A stretch of 64,000 nt of DNA from Casuarius casuarius. Its lineage: Eukaryota; Chordata; Aves; Casuariiformes; Casuariidae. Of this stretch, positions 22,297-37,249 are shown one piece after another. Made by a program: the position numbers and the translations under genes. The notes beneath the pieces were generated by a model, which saw only the letters and a list, made by a program, of their open reading frames with translations, was not told the origin of the DNA and ran no database searches. Location: contig PTFA01000024.1 of the NCBI GenBank assembly GCA_003342895.1, forward strand, positions 2,459,592 through 2,523,591, in the 5' to 3' direction. Each line of letters opens with the position of its first letter. Position 1 is the first letter of the stretch.

Positions 22297-25200
22297 TACT
22301 GACAAAAATACAGAAGAGAACAAAGATCAGCATCTCTGAAGAATAATAATGAAGACAATATATACGGCTTCAATTCTTTCATTCTTAATTTAACAGTAAA
22401 AAATAACCTCTTAAATTTATAAAGTATATTTCTGAAAGGATGCACAAGCGCTCTGCAGGACTTCGGCTATACCAATGCTTTTTCTCTTGTGCCCCCCTCT
22501 TCCCTGAGCTATCCCAGCCCCTACCTACACTGTGAGCAGAAAAACTAATTTTCATTAAGCCCCAGGGCAGGTTTACCCTGCCTGGGCAACTAGGTGTTGT
22601 GCTGGAATTACCTTTATATCTTTCCAGTCACTGGAGTGGAGACACCAGAATGCAAAAGCTAGATTTGGTTTTCTTATTAGTGACATTTAAATGACTATCT
22701 AATAGATACAGGGAAGAATACCTTAGCTACCTGCTGAGAACATTTAAGTGAACAGGCACTGAATACATTAGACACCAGTAAGACCTATATTCAAGCAAGA
22801 ATATTTGCAGTTTTTTGTCAGAAGAAGTGGTCCACAACGGCAATTACTTATGTTATCCTGAGTCCACCAGTTGAGTCATGAATTGTTTCCTGCAACATTA
22901 TGAGTTTTTCATACACTTTCTCCCCCGTATGAGTCCTAAATCCAATCATGGTTTAATCAGGAGCGGTCACAGATTGTTACATCCACGGTTTCTGGCGTGT
23001 GAGAAAGAAGGAACTCCATTTAGGAACAGTTCAACATCTTCTTTCAGTCTAGAAAGAATCACTTTTGAAGGGAAAAAACCCCACTATTAGTGCTTATGCA
23101 TCGACAAACTCATCATCTGAAAGTGACTTTCAGAGAATACATGAAAAGCTGAAAACAACTAGCAGTACATTGTGTTGTATTATTTGTGCTTACTAAATGA
23201 AAATTTTCCATTTTCCATTTTCACTGCCAGAATTTTGATTTACTTGTCTTATAAGTCCAGTTGTGACAACCTGATTTTTAATACTCTCCAGTGTATACAG
23301 TAAGTATCAGACAGCCTCTGTTATCTGTAAGTGGATTATCCAGACCCAGGTTAACTAGGCAACTCTACAAGCATAACAAAGGAAGAACACCAGCAGAATC
23401 CATTGCCCTTCACAGTTAAAAGGGCAGGCAAGATTTTTGGGAAGCCATGCAGTGGTCTGTGGAATTAGCATGAAATAAATCAGGTTAAAAGGCCTCTCAG
23501 CTTGCAGGCAGCCAAAGCGAAGACCACTCACTGAGTCACGCTAGCATGGGTGGAGAGGCCTTTTCGGCAGGGGTGCTTCAAGCTGACCCCTTCCCTGCTC
23601 CCCGCTTCACACATGGCTATCAGCAAACCCTCACCGACCTGCTGAGTCTCGTGGCTGGGGTCAAGAAGCAGGATGGAAATACCTGTGCTGCTCTGTGAAG
23701 ACGTGAGGTGCAAAGTGGTGGGGCGCGTTCAAGTCAGACGCACAGGGCTCACACCAGATGGAAAAATCAGGCTTGGGCCTGACTGTGACCTGTCACCTGT
23801 GGTGTGAATCTTCCAGTCTTCTCCTGCCTTCCCAAAGAAGGGACAAATTGGAGCTGTGGAGCTACTGCAGCTCTACAAAACAGAGGTGCATACACCATCT
23901 TATTTAATACTCTTGCGGCCTGCAACCAAAGTCAGTGGTTTAAGATGATCACTTACTTACTATATGTAAGTTAATATTTCTGTCATCTTTGCTGACAAAA
24001 ATTTCTTTCTCCTCTCCCTTTTAAATCTCTTGGTTCTTCTGAACATTCATGTTCTTAATCCAAATGATCTATTCATGTACCTTCTGATTATTAGTTGCAA
24101 AAGAAAGCTATAACTGAAGAGACAGCAGAAGGCAGTCACTGGTAACTCACCATCAAAGATTCATTCTGCACAAAACACCATTTGCAAGGGCAATTTTGCC
24201 TGCACCAGATGAAGACAAAGAAGGCTTTCCTTGAATTGAATGCTTCCTCTGAGCAGCTAATATAGGACTAAAGGCTCTGTAAAGTGAATATGCGATTTTT
24301 TTCTTTGTAACACCAGGTTGAAACGAATTCCACTATGTAACTCTTGTATAAAATTTTTTTCTCATTAAAATCTCTATATACATAAAGCTTCAGAAACATT
24401 CCACTGAAAATGGTCTGCTTGATTATTATTACTCTGAAAGTCCTTATAAATAGAGAGACCGGGATTGCTCTATATCCTGTTTCCTTATATGCACTTCACC
24501 CCTGCCTACTCATGGCTCTCAGACACCCCTGTTGCATTGCCTTTCCTCCATGCTGTACCAGACACTGCTGCTTAGAGGATGAACACTCATCATCCCTTCT
24601 CAGTGCTCCTTGAAGGCAGGGTGCAAGTCATCAGTCTCACTGCCAGGGAGAGCAGAAGGAAACAGGTTTGCTGCTAGGTTTCCAAGAAGGCTGTAGAAAC
24701 TGAGAGCAAAATCTGGCACAATTACAACCAAACAAGAATAATTTTGAGGGAGTTTTATGCCCGGAAAATCTTTATGGCCCTCAACAGCAGAGGCAGTTGG
24801 GACAAAGAGGACAACGGCTGCCAAACCTTAATGTCATCAGCGCCTTGGTGGGCCTGGACACAGAAATGTGATACAGCACAATCTGTTTTGGCCCTCCACC
24901 ACAGCTGTACATCTAAACGCACATAACTGAAAAGAAAGCCAAAACAGTCCATAATAGTTCTCACACGAAGAATACTGCATGCGTTGTGTGGTAGCTGTTC
25001 AAAACACCTAAGTAGTATTGTAGTGAACTGACGTCAAATAAAAAAAATGCCACCACACTCTCTACCTGTGGGAATTTATTTTTATGGAAGTATACACATC
25101 CTTTTCCAAGCACCTGCAGTCTTTAGACTCATACATCTACCAAAAAATATTACAAGGAAATTTATGTCTAAAAAGGATAAAGTAAAAAACTTTAAAATTA

Positions 25201-28200
25201 AGACAAAAACGAGGGACAAACTCGTGCTGTCTGGCTACTAAAGATTCTGACACAACAGCAACTGAAATTAAAATCCACTTTGACTTTGCCATGTTTGAGA
25301 TCAAGCTAATTCTGAGAGTAATGGTTAGTCTCAGATTTGCTATATTCCCTTCAGTATTAATCAGCCAGACGCAAGTTCTCTTGGGTGGTCTGCTTTTTGT
25401 GTGCTCTGTAATGCCAAGTTTTTCCATTGCTGATCACTCAGCATGTTCATGAATAGTAAAATAAATGTTCAAAACACTCCTGTACCTATTCATTAGAAGT
25501 CACAGCACACATTGAAAAACAGAAACGATAGTTATGCCCAGCAATAGGACCAACAGCCTCCAAGTAAAACTGCTCTCCTGTTTCTAAAAGATGTTCTGAA
25601 CTTCTCTCCAAAGGAGCAGGATGCATTGCAATACCCAGTTAAATTGAACTATTCATCTCAGATACAAAAAGCAGTGAAGCTGCTGCAGCAGAACATTCAT
25701 TGTGGGTTTAAAAGTTCACCTGAGAGGCTGGACAAATGCTCCAGAAACTAGTCAGTGCCCAGCTTCACGCTGCTGCTTTGGCAGTGCTGTCATTACCAAA
25801 CCATCAGATCTGAAAATAGTTCAAGCGTTCTTACACAAGCTGCAGCTGTGCCTTTGGCATGACTGTTGGATATACGCCAGTAAGGCTGCGGCTGGAATCC
25901 CCCCAGCTGAGAACGGAGATGCTCTGTGCTCGGGAGGCTCCTCTGCTGAAGGACTGCGGGACTGGAACCGGCCCTTGTTACTTCCTGCTGCAGCTTGAAT
26001 TTCAGCAACTCTCAAAAGACCGACCTGCTAACACGTAACGGTGTTGTCCCGGACCATCTTCCTGCCTGCTGGCTGCATTCTTCACACCGTTCTCCATTTA
26101 AAGTCCATTATGATCCATTTTAAGCTAGAAAGAAACAATCTGTACCCAGAACGGTCAGGTTTACATCTGCAAGTGAAAGGGTATAGGTTTTGACAAATTC
26201 AGCCTTTATACATTCCTTTCTAGTATATGAATTCTGGAACGTATGTTACTATGTGATGATACCTCTAGTTTTAACCGTTAGCTTCGTTAAAGCAATTAGA
26301 GAGCTTGTGGATTTGAGTCAGAGCTTCACTCTGACTAAAGGCAGGCAGTCAGAAACTCTGCCGCTGTACACAGGTGTAGTACCACTGAAGTGAAATGCCC
26401 AAATTAAATCTGCTAAAGACCTTTCCTTTAAGGGTTCTTTTCTTATTATTCAGTGACCTAGTTTTCCTTTATTTCTCTTCAAAGTAGTATTTAAAATGGC
26501 AAAGGAATAGAAATAAAAGGTTAAAAAAGGAGGCTCTAATAAAAATCCCCCAAATATATCACAGAAGCCATTGAGAAGAATCCTGTATGGCTATTCAAAA
26601 ACTGGGTCCAAAGATTGGATTCTATCTTCCTCTTTATATTCAGTTTGATGCAAAAGCAAAGCCTCCTGATCTTGAAAAAGTATCATCAGCACTGGTGGCA
26701 AAGGGGCAAAGCACAACGAGTGACTCAGCACCATGTCAGCGGAGGGGTAGAGGTCTCGGGCAAGTAGTTCAGTCATTCTGCCCTGTTGATCAGTCACACT
26801 GCTCTGTCTGATCCGTTTTTCGGAAGCAGACACTGTCTAGAAGTTTGCAAAAAAGGAAAAATTGGTTTGCCTTTCAATCTTCCTTTTCCTGTTCATCTTT
26901 AAATCAAATTAATGAACACCATGCAAAACTTTCATGGAAGCAGCAAACTGCTCTGTGAACTAGGCCTGCTTTCCTATGAATTAGTGCACTACGGCCTTCA
27001 AGGAATAAACTGAGCTCCTCCCATTAGGCTCCCTCTTGCTCCTTCTTCCAAAATCCTCACAAACCCCAACATGCTCCCACTTCTCAAGTACTCCGCACCT
27101 TCTCCTCATCTGCTAACTACTGGATATCTGGGAAATACATACTGCAGCTATGAATGTGCTGTTTGCAGGCTTAAAGAAAAAAAAGGTATGTGTTGAAAAT
27201 GTTGAGCTTGTATTTTCCTGCAATGGAGGCACTGTGTTGGCTCATTCTTCTCTCCACACATTTATTTATTCCCATAAATGATTTATTGGACTATCCTTGG
27301 GACCCTGTCCACTGAAAAATTTGATTACAGTTAAAAAGCTACCAGGGAGAGACTGATAGTCTAGTGACTGCATAAGCCTGGTTCTTCAGAAAACCAGATG
27401 AAAAAATATTTGAAATATAAGTGATTATTTCACATCAAAGTCAGAACTTTCTTGAAAACACAACAAATATCACAAGTTCTGGACCCCAACTTGACAGCAT
27501 CACAGATGGACAGAAGAAAATATTTTTAAGGAAGGGTAGTTATGGTGGAGTCTTGTTTGGTAAAAGATAAGTATCTGTGATAGCTCTGCATTCAAACACC
27601 TTGGATTTCTTTATTGAGACTATGACCTCAGTAGCAGCCATGGTCAACCCTCTCTGCAATGTCCAGCTGGAGATTATATATTTGCAGGACCAGATTGCCT
27701 ATGATATCCCAGGATTGCCCAGAATATTTGTCTGAGAAGTCTTCATTCTTTGGTAAACTTCAACCACTACAAAGCATTAAAGCACATTTCTTCTGTAACA
27801 CAGGCTATCATGTATGCATTACACTCATCATTTGCTATATTCCTACCACAGTCAACTTCAAAGCCCAAATAAATACTTTTAATTTTTCCTTCATCTTTAA
27901 CGTGCTGGATGCTCCAAGATGAGGACTGGGCTTCAAAGATGGTGATGCTTCGGCACAACAGGTCCTTCTAAGAGCAGGTTAAATTTTGCCTGAGTAGAAG
28001 ATACATCAGACAGATTGGATGAAATAACAGTAAGACCCCTCTGCTGCAAGTGCAAGACTTGTTTCTTTGACTTTGCTTTTGTTATCATATCTATCAACCT
28101 CCACCCATAAGACAACAACAAACAAATTTAAGCACAATCACCCCAGTTCCTAGAAGCCTGTCAACATGTCCCATATGCTTCTCACTCAGAACAAAATAGG

Positions 28201-31200
28201 AGAGAGTGTAACATGTCATATACTTAGTTGTGTTTCCTAGTGCCCTAAAGAAAGGTATTCACATCTCAACATAAAAAGCACAGTGTAAGAGCCCTCTCTG
28301 GATTCTCACCTTCACCTGGCCATTTTAGCAATCTTTCTGATGGTATCAGAGAAAACAGGAGCTCTCTTTTAGGCAGGCTGCCTGCCCATTTCCAAGAGCT
28401 AGACTACTGACAAATGTCCTATTGTCTTAACATTATCCAGGAAGAGGTTTTTATTTTCTGACATGCTCATGATACAGTGTCCACGACAAAACTACTGTTT
28501 CACTGGCATGTGCTGAAGATCCATTTGGAGTTTGAGTCGATACGGACCAGAAGGTCCCTGAACACGAGAGTGCATACTTAGGGAACTTAATCCTGCCACT
28601 CCCTGCAAAAGCTAAAGCACGCTCATATAGTCTTCCACAGAAAACAAGTACTTATGTGTAACACTAAATACACAACGAATATAAATAAAACTTCAAGTTC
28701 TTTGCTGAGTATTACTGCTTCTCACAAAGAGACATGACTACAGAATGTTGGTGACCTACTTTAGTGAAAATATATGTCATATTCTAGGTTATTCCATATT
28801 TAAAATTAGCATATGCTACTCCTGTCAAAAGATCAATATAAACTTTATAGTGAAACTATGAAAAATATCAAGGCAATATGTTGGGGGGGAATATGAGAAA
28901 CCTCCACTGCCAATGCTAACATTGGCCTGCTGCAGCCGGGTGACCACTGGATGCTTTTCAGGTGCTGACACTTCTCATACTGCTGTTCTAACTTAGAGTT
29001 TTACTTGCAATACAACAAATTCAGGAGTCTGAATTTATGAAAACTTGCTTCTACAAAAATCCTGCATTTTCACATTAGTCAGAATAACTCTCATACCTAA
29101 TTAATTTCTTGTAATCCTATGATTTTTTTAGGCAAGATGCCATTCATTGTTAGCTAAAGATGAGGAAAAAACAGTTTTTCTTCACTTTTTAGGCAAAGAT
29201 ATTTCTATACCTAATGTCTTCCTGTGATAAGTACATTTTAAAATGTTGTTCCTTTTCAACAGTTTATAGTCTCTAGAAAAGAGAAAAAATTCCCTGTTCT
29301 ACCCTCTGAATGTCAGTGGCAGAGACCTGTAGCTCAACCCTGGAGATGAGGGACTAGTTCTTAGTTCTTCAGAACATGAGATGGAGAAGTTCAAAGTTCA
29401 AACAAACAAATATCTTCTATAAAAAGTTTCTAAAATATGGGGAAGTTTTATTAATTATTACTGAAATAACAGCAGCATGATTCTTCATGAGCTCTTAAAT
29501 ATCACAAGCCACTTATTCATAATTGCTTCAGACAACAAAGGCTTAATACACATTCGCAAAACAGGCTACTGTTGAGAAAGTTCAGAAAAGGTTTCTTTAG
29601 CTTGCCTAATACACAAAGAGTGTTGTGGGTGTGTGGCAACATTTGGAAACATTTGGACTTATGTAGTCCAGACACAGTCCAGCTACACAGACATGCAAGG
29701 AGCCAAATATACATAGAAACATCAAATAATATTTAAAAACTTCTTATTTATTTTGGAAGAAATTGTAGGTTTGAGATAGCTGTTCTCTTGGACCTTCACA
29801 TCTTCCCTTCCTTTCCAGAGTTCAAATATCCTTACAGGACCACTAGAACAATAAAAGAGAATGCATCTGGATTCACATTTTCTCCCCCACCCCCAATTCT
29901 TACAGGGGCCAAATAATGCTAAGCTTGCCAAGTTAGCGCAGCTACAAATGCAAGGCTGAGAGATGGAGATTCAGTCCCCAAAGGGCTAAACATAAGACTT
30001 CACTCCTGAGAGGGCTGAAGGAAGTGTGGTTGGTTACCCGAGGGAAGCATTTGCACATAAGAGTAAAAGAGGGTCTAAAGTACAGCTCTCCCCATAGCCA
30101 TGACACTTGACTTTTAAGGAAGCTACAAGTGCAAGCAAATATAGTGGTTATCTTGCATGAAAAAAAAAAAAAGCAATATGCAAATACATAGGAAAATGAG
30201 GTTCCCACTTCCTCTCAGGTAGCCTCTGTACCAGTGATGTGATCAGTGTTGCAGACAGCGAGTACTCCAAACTTAAGGCAAGAGTTTGGCATATCATGCA
30301 TTAGGGAACCAGAATATTCACACAAAATAGAAGAGCAAAACTCAGGAAGACAGCACGACTTAACTGGAAAGCACTGAAATGAACCTATGCTGTCCACATG
30401 GCTACCCTTAGCTTGCTTCTCTTTCACCTCACCTACTTAGACAAGGATAAATCCATTATTTTATACAAAGGTTAGCACAGCAGCAAGCACAGCGATACTG
30501 AGGCACTAACCTCTACTCTAACTAGACAATAATATGTAGAAATATGAATCTCGTTACAAAGACCAAACAAGAATGTGGAAGGAGACCTGGGGACAGCTGG
30601 TTAGCTCTACTCATCCAACTATAATAAGATGAGTAAAGGCACTAAACCGGGACCAAAGTTCAAAAGCCATGTAGTGGTGAGAGACAGCTCTGAGTAAGCT
30701 CTTCATTTGAATGGGGTTAATTTTTCTCCTACCTTTGTTTTTTAATGTAATGTTCTGTGAGCAATGTCTGAAAGTAAAGTATAGAGTGAGTCTCTTCTGC
30801 ATGGGCAAGACAGAAGAAAGGCTCCAAAAGAACTGCAAGAATGGTTATACTTCAGCACATTTAAAACTAGACAGCATAGAATGACGAAAAAACTCTGACT
30901 GAAATACTGTTCTAGTGCAGGGTGAACCAACAGATCCAAGCATCTAACTTCTATGGTTGCCTGATTATACCCTGAAAAAAAATTTGAACAATGTGAACAT
31001 GCAATTTTTCCAAAAATTTTGCATTAGCTAGTATTCTTGAAAGCAAGACCAGTACATCTGTGAACAGCACTACAATTTTTCATTCTAAGATTCTTTCCTA
31101 TGTTTTCTCCTTATGTAACACACATCAAAGCTGAAAGGAATTAAGTACGCATAGAATGAGAAATATACATTTGATGGTGATTTCATTAAGAACATTAAGT

Positions 31201-34200
31201 ACTGCGATACTTTCAGATGTAAGTATAACCTTAATGGTACATTCCATACTGATGTAAACTCCGAGATCATTACCATAAAAGTATTACAAATCCACTGTTG
31301 TTGCTTCATATTTAAAGCAGATATTCATATTTTTATAGTATTTTAACAAATAAAATGGATTTAAAAGATCATTCAGTTCTCATTTCTTCACCTTCAGCTT
31401 TAAAATGACCTTCCAGTCTGTCTAGGCAGCTCAATGATGGTCTTAATTTGATTCATCAGATTACCTTTAAACACCTGCTTTACCTTCCTGCATAAACATG
31501 AAGATTTTATTTCAATCCAGACCTTAGGAGAGGAATTCTTATGAGAAAATTATGCAGATATTGAGGAAGAACGCAGTGAGTGTTTAACAGCAAGTAGCTA
31601 GGGAAGGAAGTGGAGCAGAAGCTGGAGTTCTAGCAAACTAGAATTTGATTAGGACAGCAGGGTGAACTTTCTGACCTCCTGCAAAAAATATGAGATCTTC
31701 CCTAGTTTAACTGATAACAACGATGAGTTTTATACCTTTTATAGACAGTGGCATCTCCATGTAATGTCCATATAATCTCCATATAATGTCTCCATATAAT
31801 TCACCATACTGAAGGAGATGCCTGTGGTATTGGCTCAAAGGCAAAACAGATGTCCATGGGATCACCATCATGTTTCCTGCAGGATCCCAGCCTTCCTCGG
31901 GGAATAGCCCTGACTACACACTGAAGCCTAAGGCAGCATGTCTCAGTCTCCACCTACTGCCTCTCTAACCACCTTGCAGCCTAGGGTAGCTTTTCCACCA
32001 CTCCTGCTCAGGCCTCCGTCGCCACGAAAAGAAAACTGCTTTCCTTCTACAACCAAAAGGATGTCTCTGATCTCTCCATCTTCTCCTTCAGACTCCAGCA
32101 TCACCACACTTCACTCATCAAGGTCAACTATTCTTTCTCTGCGCTTCAGACTCTAAAATATGCCTTCTTTCCACTCCAAAGGCTTTCCTATTGCTCCACA
32201 CGCTCCTGGGTAACACTGACAGATGCACAAAATGTATCTGTTAGTGTTTAAGCACGTTCCACTTTTACTGTTGCTTCAACTTTGGTCTCTTTCCTTAGCA
32301 CTTTTACAAAAGTCTCTGTTTTGCGTACCTATTTTACTTTACAGCAGTTCAGTTTCAGGAACACTCTCCTTCTTTCATGTACTTTTGATTTTTTGCAATG
32401 TTTTTAGGACAACTACTGTGTTCTGCTAGGTTTCTTAAACAGAGATGTATTCTTTAACAGAACTCTAGTTTAATTAAATTCTGTCAGGAAGCAAGGCAGG
32501 AAGTGTGGTATCTTTGGATCCAGAAGATGTTTCTGCACAGGTGCTCTCAGCTTAGACCTAACAATACTCTCAGTAATCTGTGGGATTGCCAATCTGTGGC
32601 AGGTTTTGTGTGTTCTCACGTTTTCAAGAGTTGCAGCTAGTGGCTTTCTCAGCTTAAGATGAAACAACGTTTCTCCTAGTTCATGCAGGTCCTCTGCTTT
32701 CTGGCCAATTAAGAACAGAAAACTGCCTGCTGAACAGGTGATATTGAGGCTTCATCTACCAGATTTCGAGGAAACGTCATTTTTCTTCCCTCTTGTATCA
32801 CAGACTCATTCATCCAAAGCATTAAAAAAAAGGGCGATCTAAAAAATATTTTTCTTTGACTTTGCTTTCCAGAGTCATTTTTATCTATATGGAAGAAGGT
32901 TAGACAGATGTTTTTATCTATATTGAAGCATGTCAGAAAGGCCCTCATTTATTCTAAATTGCAGCTGACACTCTGGTATCATCAGATGACTCTGGGCACT
33001 GTAGCTATTGAAATATTTCCTCAGGAAATACTACTTGACTTGGCAACACTATTACTGCCCCGCTGTCAGGCAAACAGATGCTTAGAAAAAGCACCAGAGC
33101 ATTCATACATTATTTAGGAGTTTCCTATGCCATAGTGTGACTTCTAAAAAATGGAATTTATTCTGGGGTTTTTAAAGCTTCTTTGGTGCCTTCCACGAGC
33201 TTTTGTACTGAGGTCACGGAGGGGCAGAGCTCAGTAGAAACCCTTCTTCTTCGATGCTAGGACTCCATCGTGTCTCTTTCATAACACCTTCCTTTTTGGA
33301 CTTTTCTAACTCTGGCAACCTTTCACATGTCATAGTTTTCCTCTGAAATATTATTTATGTTTTGATCTTTTCAAAAGCTCAGAATGTTACTGAAAAAGTA
33401 CTGTCAGGCACTTCTGAATTAGAGCTACTTTTTTCCCCTGGGGGTAGAAACCCTATTATTTTCACACATATTTAAGCCAAAAAACAAAAAACAAAAACAA
33501 ACAAGAGCAACAGAAAACCTTTTTTGCTTTTTGCTTTTCTTTCGGAAAAAAAAAAAAAACCTAACGTAACCCTCCCTTCCCCACCCTGGCCACGCTCTAG
33601 CAACCATTTCTGAGCCTCCTGACTAAGGAACTCTTAGGCTGCCACGAATGCAACCGCTGCCTCCAGCAGAAAGATGCCTCCTGTCAAAGCAAACACTTCC
33701 ACCCTAAAACATACTGCATCGTTTGGATGGAAGCATGCTCCCTTTCGGGCAAAGTAGTTTACTGTGATTGGTACCCATTAAGCTATCAAAAAAAGAATGG
33801 AACCAGTGGGGATTTACTAACATCCAAAGCAAAGCATTCAAGACACCCCTGGCAGACCCTTCTCTAGTCTCCTGGGAAAAAGTTACCCCACTGCGACAAG
33901 GTGTGAACAAACCCTTTTGGGCACAGGCAGAGCTTCACCAACACCACCTGTGGCTCTGCAACGACTAAGAAGAGTACAGGGAGAGCCAACTCTTCCTAAT
34001 GCTGACAAAAAAGCCTGGGTTGGGGTGCACAGTAGCAAAAGTCCATTGAAGGAGGCAAAAGCTGAATGCTTCAGAAACTATTGAGCTGAGTTATGTGACG
34101 TGTAAAGTACCTCTCCACTTTTGTTTCAAATTAAAGGCCTTTCCAGGAAGCAAATAACAACCTGATATACCTAAGCAGTGAGTCTCAACTTCTTTTCATT

Positions 34201-35185
34201 TGCAGATTCCCCCGGATTTTCTAGTATATGTGTGAAAGCCAGTATAGCAAATGTAGACCTGCTGAAGAAGAGCTTGATTCTTTTAAATTACTTCTCATGA
34301 ACTCTTAAAAGAGAAATTCATGAGTATTCAAGGATCACAGAGTGAATACTGCTGTCCAAAACAAAATTACCTGTAAAGCAATGTAATCATTCTAATCACT
34401 GCTCATAAAATTTGAGTATACAGAAATTACAGAGCTCAGTCCTGTTTCTAACTCAACTGAACTAAAAATTCTCTGACTTGCATAGGAATCAAGGGCAGAA
34501 TGACTGAACTTGATGTGAAATTAGCCGCTGGTAGGCTAATGCTCTCATTCAGACTTTCTGTGAATACTTAAAGCAAATCCTCCACTGCTCCACATATTCA
34601 TACTTTTTTATTAAAATGTTGTGTCTATCCAAAGCTGGATGTTGTCCTTCAAGAGAAGAGTACTCAAGCAGAGCTTCAGAATTTATTTCTGTGATTCAGA
34701 AAGCACTTTCAGGCAGCTCATTGCTGTATGAAAACACAACCAAGAGCTGTTCAAAAAACATCTGGAGTCTGATGCAGATATACAAGATAGGAAGGGGCAC
34801 CGCAAGATATCTTTGATCTTTGCTAAAAGATTACTCAGGAACTTGCTAAGAACCACAGTCTCTTCTCCATCTAGGGTCCTTGTTGTCCAGCTTCGGAGCT
34901 GCGAAACAGGTAGACTCAGACCTTCATCACTACAGGGCAACACAATTGGCTACTTTTAGAAAAAGAAGCGTAATGCAAGATTTTACTTTTGGGACTTTGA
35001 CTGTTTTATTGCCTGACAGAACCCTTCCTGGGAGGCCTAATAATGTCTTGTATCTTGTGTGTTTACACCTGTTTGATTACTAGTCAGATTTGGTTTCTTT
35101 AAGTTGTTCTCAAAGTTCACACTTAATCATCACAGGGTGAAGACTATCTGCTCTCTTAAAAGCATGTCATGAAAGAGAAGGAATG

Positions 35186-35229
35186 AACTGAAATAGATGC
35201 AAGTGAGAACTGAAAAAGATACAAGTGAA
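35186..35229 (+). repeat. 22-bp imperfect tandem pair
   Basis: Units at 35186-35207 and 35208-35229 follow the pattern aactgaaa-agat-caagtga and differ at about three positions. Confidence 0.8.
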
Positions 35230-37249
35230 GAGAATTACTAGCACTCACAGGGTAAAAACTAAAACTTCTGAGATATGATACACAGAAGCTATTACTGCAG
35301 CTCAGACAGAGCTGTGAAATGAACTTACAAAGTCACCGAGAACATGTGAGAAATAAAATAAAAATGCTATCAGTATATTTGCAAGGAGAATCACCAAAAA
35401 TAACTAACTCTCTATCCAATGTCCTGGATATTTTCAGGTTCAATGATGCAGTGATATTAAGTATGTCAGCACAGCATGTTTCCAAATGGAATATATTCCT
35501 CTTTTTACAGGAGACTAAGGTTGTAATCTAGAGGCTGCTATGACAAAACAGTTATGGACAAGGCAAAACAGTTAAGCTAAGGCACATCAAACTTCCATCA
35601 GGCTTTCACTAAAAGTGACTGTAAAATCTTTTTTCAAGGTTCTCCATTTCCTTATTTTTCTGGTGATACTGTAGATTCTCACTACCATGAGAACAGAGAT
35701 AGCTTGGCTTCATTCAGAAGGGTCAGGCCCTGAACTTGGATACAGACATAGTCCATAGCTTTGCTTGTCTGTCATTCCGTAGGATTTTTATTTTATTTTT
35801 TTTTTTTTTTGCATACACTCCAGTAAACAAGACATCTCTCTGAAATCAATTGCCATCAGTTCTAGGAAGAAGTCACTATTATCAAACAGAAGATGGAAGA
35901 AAAGTAAAACCTCCTCCTCAAAAGTAAGAGATATCCCAGCAGAAATTGAACGTTGTTCCACCGGAGTAGAAGTTACAAAGCCATCATAGGACTAGAACAA
36001 AAAGCCTGGCTCATTTTTAGAGCTATTCAGGGCCACATTTCTTTGGAAATTGGTAACAAACAACATTTTGCTTTTAGCAGTGTGAAGACTCAAAAGATCT
36101 GTTTGACTTCTGCTTCCATAAAGCATTTGACAACTTTTTTTTTTTTTTTCAACTAGCTGTTACAGCCTGACATTTCCAAAGTTACTAGGAGGGTGTAGAC
36201 CGCTTTGTGCAGCTTTGCCTGTCTCAGCCTTAGTTCCTTGTCTATATTTGTATGTTTTAGACTATTACCTCAGTTTTTCAGACAGGAATATTAGCAAACA
36301 CGTGCCTTTAAGTGATCAACAAAACAAGAACAATTGCGTCCCATTTTATTTAATTTGTTTCACTGAAACACACTGTTCTGTCTCCAGGACTGCTAGAACC
36401 TGTTGCTGAACGGAAGCCTCAATGAACTCATTGTGAGTTAGAGCAGCAAATTTCGGCAGGTTCCTCCTTCAGATCAAGGTTATCTGTCACCTGAAACACA
36501 GTCTGCAGCATCCTGCTCTATTCAAGGTAGAAGATTCTTACAGGAAGAAAAATAGCCTGCTTTCCCTGCTCCCAGAATAGGCAAGTTGCTACGAAGCTGA
36601 TAAAGACTTTTCAGTGCCACTTCCTAGAGTCTATGAAAACTGTGCCAAGTTACTGTATTCTTTGAAATGTTCCTGGTATGAGGAAATAGCAAGGTTAACG
36701 CTCTGCTGCAAAGGCAACGTAACTGACACTGGCTCATCTCCTGCGGGCAATTACACTCAGCAACAGTTCATACTCAGCGAAGTAGGGAAGAAAGGACAAG
36801 CATATTTTTTTTTGAAAGGAAGATGTGATACTAGCTCACATAGCAACACTGCCAACGTTAAGGATCAATTTCTTAAGTAAAGTCTGTATAATGGCTTTCT
36901 AATTAGGAGGCAACCCAAAGGGAGGCTTCTCCAACAACAGCATCCTACAGCAATGGAGCCAGCTCTTCCCGACCAGCTTTTGTGAGGAGATACGTATCAG
37001 AAGGGCAGATTACACAACAAAAAGCTCCCGATACCATTTAGCATGAATCAAGAGCTTTCACAGATGAAGTCTGTGTACTCGCCTCACACCATCCTCTATC
37101 CTCAGCACAAGCAGCACAGCCCAGCCAGCTAAAGTTCACCCCTAATTGCATCAGGCAATGGATCAAGCAGTCTTCTAATGGGCAGGAATCCCTTCTAGCC
37201 AGCAAACGACCACTCGGATTAACCACATGCTTCACCTCTCGCATAAAGC

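Larger units (their letters stand above)
21639..37240 (-). other. SYK intron 1, 3' portion
   Basis: AT-rich intronic DNA between exon 2 and the GC-rich islet. It contains an A17 run at 21668-21684, a 44-bp tandem pair at 22209-22296, a modestly GC-rich patch around 23500-23850 and a 22-bp imperfect tandem pair at 35186-35229. Many short frames are present on both strands, none with recognisable similarity. I cannot identify any mobile element here with confidence. Confidence 0.75.
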